Of a DNA stretch of 64,000 bases, positions 20,194-26,921 are shown piece by piece. A model generated the notes under the pieces. That model had not been told where the DNA came from. It saw nothing but the letters and a program-made list of their open reading frames with translations, and ran no database searches. A program made the position numbers and the translations under genes. Source of the DNA: Gaetbulibacter saemankumensis DSM 17032 (GTDB lineage: Bacteria; Bacteroidota; Bacteroidia; Flavobacteriales; Flavobacteriaceae); assembly GCF_000425645.1 (NCBI RefSeq), contig NZ_KE384430.1, forward strand, positions 186,001 to 250,000, read 5' to 3'. Within the stretch, counting starts at the first letter, position 1, and each line of letters opens with the position of its first letter.

Positions 20194-20655
20194 TTAAAAT
20201 TTAATCATAACTTTTGCTTCTACAATATCTTCGTAAGCAATATTTGCTTGCTTTTTTACAGTTACTTTACCTTTACCTATAGGTTTTGGCTCTCTAACTT
20301 TCCACTCTAAAGTGATGTTTGTTTCGGTTGCTAGCATTAAAGTGCCTTCAATTTTCTCTGTAGCTGTTTTAACTTTTAAATCTCTATTAAGATTTTTAGC
20401 ATATTGTCGCTTATTCACTAAAGGAGCAGCGGCACCCGCCGACATGACTTCTAAAGAAAAATCTTGCTCTTCACGATCTAAATTATGTTCGATAGCACGA
20501 CTAACAAACATACAATCCTCAACCAAAACACCATTATCACCATCAACAACCACTTTTATGTGATTATCTGGCTGCACAGTAAATTCTATTAAAAATAGAT
20601 CCGGTCTCTCAACCAAGGCTGCGTCTAATAAATCTTTAACGGTATCTTTAAACAT
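20194..20655 (-). CDS. rimP: Ribosome maturation factor RimP
   Basis: A 153-residue protein needed for 30S subunit maturation. The N-terminal alpha/beta domain includes NHIKVVVDGDNGVLVEDCMF and the SLEVMSAG motif typical of RimP, followed by a C-terminal SH3-like barrel. First gene of the conserved rimP-nusA-infB operon. The ATG lies 10 bases after the U-run of a terminator-like hairpin in the leader. Confidence 0.95.
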   Translation of the reverse strand: MFKDTVKDLLDAALVERPDLFLIEFTVQPDNHIKVVVDGDNGVLVEDCMFVSRAIEHNLDREEQDFSLEVMSAGAAAPLVNKRQYAKNLNRDLKVKTATEKIEGTLMLATETNITLEWKVREPKPIGKGKVTVKKQANIAYEDIVEAKVMIKF

Positions 20656-20665
20656 TTTTTATTAT

Positions 20666-20691
20666 AAAAAGAGGGGACTTTCCGTCCCCTC
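20666..20691 (-). promoter_or_regulatory. Terminator-like hairpin in the rimP leader (candidate attenuator)
   Basis: On the minus strand a perfect GC-rich 8-base-pair stem GAGGGGAC / GTCCCCTC with a 5-base loop is followed by TTTTT, then ATAATAAAAA and the rimP ATG. It is downstream of the probable rimP promoter (-7 box at 20718-20725), so it lies inside the leader RNA of the operon. The upstream tRNA-Gln gene already has its own terminator at 20838-20873. Regulatory role is inferred. Confidence 0.6.
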
Positions 20692-20717
20692 GTTCTTAAT
20701 TTTTCCTTTCAACGGTG

Positions 20718-20725
20718 CAAATATA
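20718..20725 (-). promoter_or_regulatory. Promoter -7 box for rimP-nusA-infB
   Basis: TATATTTG on the minus strand, 62 bases upstream of the rimP ATG and 26 bases upstream of the attenuator-like stem. Confidence 0.55.
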
Positions 20726-20837
20726 AAACTTTTTATTGGTTTTTAAAGTATTACGATTAAAATTCTATGTTAGAAACCCATACACTCAAACACCATTCTA
20801 CTTTTGAGATAAAAAAGATAATCTCACAAGATTTAAA

Positions 20838-20873
20838 ACAAAAAAAAGTCTTAACAATATTGCTAAGACTTTT
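20838..20873 (-). terminator. Terminator of tRNA-Gln
   Basis: AAGTCTTA / TAAGACTT arms (20845-20853 with 20864-20872) plus an inner CAA/TTG extension, with seven T on the minus strand, 11 bases beyond the tRNA 3' end. Confidence 0.8.
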
Positions 20874-20883
20874 AAAACAACTG

Positions 20884-20956
20884 TTGGCCTACTAGGGCTC
20901 GAACCTAGACTCTTCTGGACCAAAACCAGACGTGTTGCCAGTTACACCATAGGCCA
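20884..20956 (-). tRNA. tRNA-Gln (anticodon UUG)
   Basis: A 73-base cloverleaf on the minus strand: acceptor TGGCCTA / TAGGCCA, anticodon stem TCTGG / CCAGA around loop TTTTGGT (anticodon TTG), and T-arm CTAGG-TTCGAGC-CCTAG. Discriminator A; CCA is not encoded. It has a full-consensus promoter upstream and its own terminator. Confidence 0.96.
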
Positions 20957-20973
20957 ATTCCTCATTGCGGGTG

Positions 20974-21003
20974 CAAATTTAAAACAAACTTTTGTTTCTG
21001 CAA
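20974..21003 (-). promoter_or_regulatory. Promoter of tRNA-Gln
   Basis: TTG (minus strand, at 21001-21003), 19 bases, then TAAATTTG (20974-20981): exact match to the Flavobacterium -33/-7 consensus, 18 bases before the mature tRNA 5' end. Confidence 0.75.
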
Positions 21004-21104
21004 GTATTTTTTAAAAAAATATTTTCACCAAACTTAACGTTTACTTAAAAATATATTGAATATCATATTTATTACTAAATTCGCCAAAGCAAATAAAAAA
21101 TCAT

Positions 21105-24100
21105 ATGACCTCATTTAACTTTAAAAAATGGAATACCATTCTAGGGTGGGTTTCTTTTTTAATAGCCTTAATAACATACAGTTTAACTGTAGAACCTACT
21201 GTTAGCTTTTGGGATGCCGGAGAATACATTTTAACCTCTGCAAAATTAGAAGTCGGCCATCCTCCAGGAGCACCACTGTTTCAAATGATAGGGGCTTTCT
21301 TTTCTATGTTTGCCCTTAATTCTGGCCAAATAGGCTTTATGATGAACATGATGAGTGCCATTGCTAGTGCATTTACCATCTTATTTATGTTCTGGTCTAT
21401 TACCTTACTTTTAAAAAAACTAATTTCTGAAAAAGAAGACGTAACAAAAGATAAAGGTATTGCTATTTTGGGCAGTGCTTTAGTCGGTAGTTTAGCTTTT
21501 ACTTTTACAGATTCGTTCTGGTTTAATGCCGTTGAAACTGAAGTATACGCCATGGCTGCTTTAATCATGTCTGCCATGTTCTGGCTAGGATTACGCTGGG
21601 AACACGACATGAACAAGCCTCGAGGCAATCGTTGGTTAATTTTAATTTCATTTATAATAGGACTTTCTTTTGGGGTGCATTTTATGGGATTATTAACCAT
21701 TCCAGCCATAGGTCTTATTTACTATTTTAAAAATTACAAAACTGTTACTCTTAAAGGTTTTATTGTCGCCAATGTTGCTGCAGTGGCGGTTTTATTATTC
21801 ATATTTAAACTTTTAGCACCTAATATCTTAAAAATATTTAGTGCCTTCGAAATATTTTTTGTCAATACCATTGGGCTTCCATTTAACTCAGGTTCGATCA
21901 TTGCAGGCATCCTACTTATTGGAGGCATTTATTATTTGCTTAAATACACCAGAAAAAAAGGTTATGTGCATTTAAACACAGGAGTATTATGTTTAACCTT
22001 TGTTATTATCGGATTTTCCACTTGGTTAATGCTACCAATCCGTGCCAATGCCAATACGGTTGTTAATGAAAACAATCCTTCAAGCGCCCGTGAACTTTTA
22101 GCCTATTACAACTTAGAACAGTATCCTGAAACACATTTGTTTTACGGACCACAGTTTACCGATCAATATGCTTATTTAGATGAAAACAATCCTTATGTAG
22201 ACGACAAACCGAAATACGAAAAGGATGAAGAAAAAGGTAAATATGTGGTTGTTAACGACTATAAAGGTGCTAAACAAAATTACAATTCTAAGCACGCTTC
22301 ATTATTACCAAGAATGTGGAGTGCCGAACACGCCGAAAACTATATGATGTTCTCCGGGTTTTTAAAATTCAAATTAAAACCTGAATATCAAATGGAAAAC
22401 GAACTACGTTCTGCCGTAGCGAATTTTAGAAATGATGTTAATCAAGGAAATGTAGACTACCAGGATTATAATAATTTCCTTAAACGTTTTAAAAATTACA
22501 TAGACATAGAGAAACCTAGCCTATGGGATAATGTAAAATATATGTTCCAATACCAGCTAGGCTATATGTACTGGCGTTATTTTATGTGGAATTTTTCAGG
22601 GCGTCAGGACGACATTCAAGGTCGTATGGACAATCATGGTAACTGGATTACTGGAATAAAACCACTCGATTCAAAAATATTGGGTTATTCACAGGAGAAC
22701 CTTCCAAGTGATGTATTAAATAACAAAGGAAGAAACACCTACTACATGTTGCCTCTAATTTTAGGGCTAGTTGGCTTCTTCTTCTTATTTAACACTAACA
22801 AAAAAATCTTCTGGACTATGCTGGTGTTTTTCGTGTTTACCGGTGTAGCAATTCAAGTTTACACCAACGTTCGCCCATTCGAACCTCGCGAGCGTGATTA
22901 CTCGGTGGTAGGATCATTTTATGTATTCGCAATATGGATTGGATTTGGGGTCTATGCCATTTACGATACTCTTAAAAATTACATTGCTGCGAAAAACCTA
23001 ACTGCAGGTATCACCACAGCTATTTGCCTTGTTCTTGTTCCGGGTATTTTAGCTGCCAATAACTGGGATGACCACGACCGTTCTGATAAATATACCGCTG
23101 AAGCAATGGCTAAAATGTATTTAGATTCTTGCGAAGAAAATGGCATTTTATTCACTATTGGAGATAACGACACCTTTGCGCTTTGGTACGCCCAGGAAAT
23201 AGAAGGCTACCGTACAGATGTTCGTATTGTAAATACCAGTTTATTCCAAACAGACTGGTATATCGATCAAATGAAGCGACAGGCCTACGAAAGTAAACCT
23301 ATTCCTTCTCAATTAACGCACAATTTATACAAATATGGAACTAACGATTATATTGTTATTGAAGATGTTATTAAAGACACATTAGACATAAAACAATTTT
23401 TAGATTTCGTTGCTAGCGATAATGCCAAAACAAAATACAAATACATTTTACAACAGCGTGGCATCGACTTATCTCAGGTTAGAAGGCAAGATTTAAATGC
23501 TAGCTATATGCCTACACCCCATTTACGCATACCCGTAAACAAAGAGAATGCCTTAAAATCGGGTATTGTAAAAGCCAAAGACGCTGATAAAATAGTCCCT
23601 TATATCGACATTAAAGTTAGCGGTAATGCCCTTTACAAGAACCGACTATTAATGTTAGATGTGATTGCTAATAACAACTGGGAACGCCCCATATATTTTA
23701 CAGGCGGAAGCTTTGGCGACGATGATTATTTATGGATGAAAGACTACTTACAGCTAGATGGTTTATGTTATAAATTAGTTCCAATAAAAACCCCTATCGA
23801 TCGTGCAAACCCTTTCGACATGGGTCGCATAGACTCCGATTTAATGTATGAAAAAGTTAAAAAATGGGATTGGGGTAACAGCGGAAGCCCTGACATTTAT
23901 CATGATCCTGAAACCCGCAAAAACGCCATTACTTATAGAGGTAATTTAGCTCGTTTAGTACAGGAATTAATTAACGAAGACAAACTAGATAAAGCCGAAG
24001 AGATAGCAGATATTGCTATGACTAATATGCCTGTTGACTATTTTGGTTACTACACGCTTTTAGAGCCCTTCATTGGTGCTTACTATGAAATTGGCAATCA

Positions 24101-24413
24101 GGAAAAAGCAAGACAGCTATTTAAAGATGTGGCCGTAAAATATCAGGAAAACCTGATCTGGTATAGCAGCTTAACCATTGCCAATCAGGAACGTTTATTT
24201 GAAGAGATTTACACAGACATCCAACGCTACAAAGCACTAGTAGATGTTTTGGTAAAATATGATCTAGAATTTGCTGAAACCGAAGGTGATATCTTTAACA
24301 ATCACTTAATGATGTTTAAGCATTTCTACGGAGATGATCCTGAGGAAGAAATTGAAATACAGGACGATCTTGATTCTATTATAGAATTAGGACACGATAG
24401 TACAATAAAGTAA
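21105..24413 (+). CDS. DUF2723 membrane protein, predicted protein O-mannosyltransferase (GT117, TMEM260-like)
   Basis: A 1102-residue membrane protein. The N-terminal DUF2723 domain includes VEPTVSFWDAGEYILTSAKL and VGHPPGAPLFQMIGAFFSMF. The first acidic Asp/Glu lies in the luminal/periplasmic loop, where glycosyltransferases of this fold bind the lipid-linked sugar. About a dozen hydrophobic helices follow in two blocks (about 10-320 and 545-680), then a soluble C-terminal half with TPR-like helices (near 965-1060). DUF2723 is the family of eukaryotic TMEM260, a protein O-mannosyltransferase, so transfer of a sugar to exported proteins is a reasonable inference. It lies 3 bases before a polysaccharide deacetylase gene. 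The donor sugar and targets are unknown. Confidence 0.85.
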   Translation: MTSFNFKKWNTILGWVSFLIALITYSLTVEPTVSFWDAGEYILTSAKLEVGHPPGAPLFQMIGAFFSMFALNSGQIGFMMNMMSAIASAFTILFMFWSITLLLKKLISEKEDVTKDKGIAILGSALVGSLAFTFTDSFWFNAVETEVYAMAALIMSAMFWLGLRWEHDMNKPRGNRWLILISFIIGLSFGVHFMGLLTIPAIGLIYYFKNYKTVTLKGFIVANVAAVAVLLFIFKLLAPNILKIFSAFEIFFVNTIGLPFNSGSIIAGILLIGGIYYLLKYTRKKGYVHLNTGVLCLTFVIIGFSTWLMLPIRANANTVVNENNPSSARELLAYYNLEQYPETHLFYGPQFTDQYAYLDENNPYVDDKPKYEKDEEKGKYVVVNDYKGAKQNYNSKHASLLPRMWSAEHAENYMMFSGFLKFKLKPEYQMENELRSAVANFRNDVNQGNVDYQDYNNFLKRFKNYIDIEKPSLWDNVKYMFQYQLGYMYWRYFMWNFSGRQDDIQGRMDNHGNWITGIKPLDSKILGYSQENLPSDVLNNKGRNTYYMLPLILGLVGFFFLFNTNKKIFWTMLVFFVFTGVAIQVYTNVRPFEPRERDYSVVGSFYVFAIWIGFGVYAIYDTLKNYIAAKNLTAGITTAICLVLVPGILAANNWDDHDRSDKYTAEAMAKMYLDSCEENGILFTIGDNDTFALWYAQEIEGYRTDVRIVNTSLFQTDWYIDQMKRQAYESKPIPSQLTHNLYKYGTNDYIVIEDVIKDTLDIKQFLDFVASDNAKTKYKYILQQRGIDLSQVRRQDLNASYMPTPHLRIPVNKENALKSGIVKAKDADKIVPYIDIKVSGNALYKNRLLMLDVIANNNWERPIYFTGGSFGDDDYLWMKDYLQLDGLCYKLVPIKTPIDRANPFDMGRIDSDLMYEKVKKWDWGNSGSPDIYHDPETRKNAITYRGNLARLVQELINEDKLDKAEEIADIAMTNMPVDYFGYYTLLEPFIGAYYEIGNQEKARQLFKDVAVKYQENLIWYSSLTIANQERLFEEIYTDIQRYKALVDVLVKYDLEFAETEGDIFNNHLMMFKHFYGDDPEEEIEIQDDLDSIIELGHDSTIK

Positions 24414-24416
24414 GGC

Positions 24417-25097
24417 ATGACCTTAACCCCGATAAAAACACCGTTAGTTGCTAAGAAGATGTTCCCAAATTTTATTTGGGACATCTCCACTAACGAGAAA
24501 TTCATTTATCTTACTTTTGATGATGGTCCGACACCGGAAATAACAAATTGGGTTTTGGATACATTAAACACATACCAAGCAAAAGCTACTTTCTTTTGTA
24601 TAGGTAAGAATATTGAAAATCATCCCGATATTTTTCAAAACATTATTCGTTATGGACACGCTATTGGCAATCATACCCACAACCATGTAAAGGGCTGGAA
24701 AACGAAAGCTGAAGCATATTTACAAAACGTCGATTTGGCTGCTAGCGCCATAAATAAGCATTCTAATAACACCCCCTTACAGCAAAAAGCAAAATTATTT
24801 CGTCCGCCATATGGTCAAATAACACCAAAACTCGGCAAATTACTATTAGCTAAAGATTATAAAATTATTATGTGGGATGTTTTATCTTTCGATTGGGATT
24901 ATAAAACAACTCAACAAGACTGTTTGGAGAACGTGATTTCTAAAACTACCAACGGAAGTATTGTTGTGTTTCATGACAGCATAAAAGCCTCAAAAAATAT
25001 GCAATATGCTCTTCCAAAGACTTTGGAGTACTTTTCAAAAAATGGTTACAGCTTTAAATCATTAGACTTTAAGCATACTGCTGAACAATACCAATAA
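24417..25097 (+). CDS. Polysaccharide deacetylase (NodB domain, CE4)
   Basis: A 226-residue CE4 esterase-like enzyme. The catalytic and metal motifs are present: TFDDGP (Asp35/Asp36), the His-x3-His metal pair His86/His90 in HTHNH, FRPPYG, and the late catalytic His in VVFHDSIK. There is no signal peptide at the N-terminus, so a cytoplasmic or membrane-side location is likely. It starts 3 bases after the DUF2723 gene, which points to a joint role in glycan handling. Its last 29 bases overlap the end of the convergent thioredoxin-fold gene. Confidence 0.9.
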   Translation: MTLTPIKTPLVAKKMFPNFIWDISTNEKFIYLTFDDGPTPEITNWVLDTLNTYQAKATFFCIGKNIENHPDIFQNIIRYGHAIGNHTHNHVKGWKTKAEAYLQNVDLAASAINKHSNNTPLQQKAKLFRPPYGQITPKLGKLLLAKDYKIIMWDVLSFDWDYKTTQQDCLENVISKTTNGSIVVFHDSIKASKNMQYALPKTLEYFSKNGYSFKSLDFKHTAEQYQ

Positions 25098-25365
25098 GCG
25101 TGTTGGCATCCTGCTCACCACTTTGTCGCCATTTCATTTCACCTCCTTTGTAAACAATCAATGTTGGCAATGACTTTACTCGCAGCGCTTCTGCTAACTC
25201 ACCATTTTTTTCAACATCAATTTTTATAACTTTAGCCTTATCACCAAGGGCTGCGGCCACATCTCTAAGCACCGCATGCATGGATGTAGATTGCTCATTC
25301 CATTCTGTGAAAAAATTCAATAAAACAGGAATTTCTACATCAATAAGTTCTCCAAATTTTGACAT
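25069..25365 (-). CDS. Thioredoxin-fold protein lacking the active-site cysteines
   Basis: A 98-residue single-domain thioredoxin. The strand VPVLLNFFTEW leads into the site where thioredoxins have WCGPC, but here the sequence is WNEQS (residues 22-26). The cis-proline loop SLPTLIVYKGG (Pro66) and the rest of the fold are intact, and the protein contains no cysteine at all. It cannot perform dithiol exchange, so a chaperone, adaptor or binding role is more likely. It has a full-consensus promoter upstream and overlaps the deacetylase gene tail to tail. Confidence 0.88.
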   Translation of the reverse strand: MSKFGELIDVEIPVLLNFFTEWNEQSTSMHAVLRDVAAALGDKAKVIKIDVEKNGELAEALRVKSLPTLIVYKGGEMKWRQSGEQDANTLIGIVQQYA

Positions 25366-25396
25366 ACGCTGTTATTTAAAAGTCTAACACCTTATA

Positions 25397-25425
25397 CAAA
25401 CCTACATATTTTTTACATATTACAA
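25397..25425 (-). promoter_or_regulatory. Promoter of the thioredoxin-fold gene
   Basis: TTG (minus strand, 25423-25425), 18 bases, TAGGTTTG (25397-25404); 31 bases upstream of the ATG. Confidence 0.65.
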
Positions 25426-25512
25426 TTAATTGCAATAGTTTACAACACATTTTTCAAGATCTTAACATAAATTTACGCAAATTATTGAAATTTATCACCA
25501 AATAGGACCTAA

Positions 25513-26748
25513 TTAGGCTTTAGCAACTCCCTTTTTTAATTCAATCACAGTTATTTCCGGCCAAATACCTACGCGTCCCGGAAATGCCAGATATCCAAAT
25601 CCGCGGTTCACGTTAATGTACTGCCCCATTTCCTCATATATACCTGCCCAATATTTATAGCGCCATTTAACCGGACTCCATTTAAACCAGCCCGGAATTT
25701 CAATACCAAACTGCATCCCATGGGTATGACCACTTAAAGTAAGATGATAGTGATACGAATCGTCTATCACTTGTTTTTCCCAATGTGACGGATCATGACT
25801 CATTAACACCTTAAAATCATTCGCCTCAATTTTTTGTATCGCTTTCTTTAAATCACCTGCTTTTTTAAATCCACCAGCTCCCCAATTTTCAACACCTACT
25901 AAAGCTATACGCTGTCCATCTTTTTCTAAATAGCGACTATCATTTAATATCAAATCGAATCCTATAGCTTTCTGAATTGATTTTAAATCTTCCAGATTCT
26001 GGCGTTTATCTTCTTCAGAATCCCAATGCAGATAGTCCCCATAATCATGATTCCCTAAAACCGAGTACTTACCATCTTTGGCATGAAGCTTACTAAAAAT
26101 ATCCATGAAAGGCTTCATTTCTTCAGCCTTATTATTAACCATATCACCTGTAAATAAAATAACATCGCTTTCCTGTTCATTTATTAAATCGATTGCGTAT
26201 TTTACTTTTTCAACATCATCAAAACTTCCGGAATGAATATCACTTAATTGGGTAATTTTATAACCATCGAAGGCTTCCGGTAAATCATCAAAAGAAAGCG
26301 TGTATTTAAGGACCTTATAATTATATTTCCCTTTATAAATCCCATAAATAATAGAAGCAAACGGAATCGCCGCTATCCCCAAAGCAATCTTACTTATAAA
26401 CGCACGTCTGGAAGCAAAATAATTCCCTTTGGCTGAATCCCCCTCTGTAAAATATCTAAATATGGCTTGAGGCAACCGAAATAAATCCTCACTAAGCATA
26501 ACCATCAGCAGGACCATTTTTGGAATTAAAATTGCAATAAAGAATCCAAAGGCAAAAGCATTGGCATGGGAAAATCCATCACGCCTATTAAATCCATAAT
26601 AATTATATATAAAATTCCCTATGACCAATACAGAAAGAAACCAGTATACACCATAAACCCAATTACTTTTCGTAACCGTTTTAAAGGATTGAAAGGCATA
26701 AAAATCTATTATACCGTAAAGGCATATAAAAATAATCCAACGTAGCAT
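25513..26748 (-). CDS. Membrane-anchored metallophosphoesterase
   Basis: A 411-residue protein. The N-terminal half has three to four hydrophobic helices (about 3-20, 33-50, 65-86 and 117-137); the C-terminal half is a calcineurin-like phosphoesterase with all metal motifs: Asp170-x-His172 (QLSDIHSG), FTGDMVNN, LGNHDYGDY, MSHDPSHW and SGHTHG. Related proteins of the YkuE/LpxH-like group hydrolyse phosphodiester or pyrophosphate bonds, some in lipid metabolism; the substrate here is not evident. It has its own promoter and is divergent from polA. Confidence 0.88.
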   Translation of the reverse strand: MLRWIIFICLYGIIDFYAFQSFKTVTKSNWVYGVYWFLSVLVIGNFIYNYYGFNRRDGFSHANAFAFGFFIAILIPKMVLLMVMLSEDLFRLPQAIFRYFTEGDSAKGNYFASRRAFISKIALGIAAIPFASIIYGIYKGKYNYKVLKYTLSFDDLPEAFDGYKITQLSDIHSGSFDDVEKVKYAIDLINEQESDVILFTGDMVNNKAEEMKPFMDIFSKLHAKDGKYSVLGNHDYGDYLHWDSEEDKRQNLEDLKSIQKAIGFDLILNDSRYLEKDGQRIALVGVENWGAGGFKKAGDLKKAIQKIEANDFKVLMSHDPSHWEKQVIDDSYHYHLTLSGHTHGMQFGIEIPGWFKWSPVKWRYKYWAGIYEEMGQYINVNRGFGYLAFPGRVGIWPEITVIELKKGVAKA

Positions 26749-26761
26749 AGTACTTTTTTTT

Positions 26762-26769
26762 CAAATATA
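26762..26769 (-). promoter_or_regulatory. Promoter -7 box for the metallophosphoesterase
   Basis: TATATTTG on the minus strand, 13 bases upstream of the ATG. Confidence 0.5.
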
Positions 26770-26891
26770 ACTAAATCCAAAACAGTTATAAACCTGTGTT
26801 TTACATTTAACTATATGTTAAGACATCTGTTTTTGTTCATAAATTACAATGCGAAACACTTTTAAAACGCATATATAAGCGCAAGTTTTCG

Positions 26892-26899
26892 TAGTTTTG
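26892..26899 (+). promoter_or_regulatory. Promoter -7 box for polA
   Basis: TAGTTTTG, matching TAnnTTTG, 22 bases before the polA ATG. Confidence 0.5.
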
Positions 26900-26921
26900 A
26901 AATTCTACCAAAACAAATACA

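Noticed and set aside
21281-21709. A 142-codon minus-strand frame inside the DUF2723 gene
   Set aside because: Antisense shadow of a long hydrophobic coding region; the plus-strand frame is continuous and has clear family motifs.
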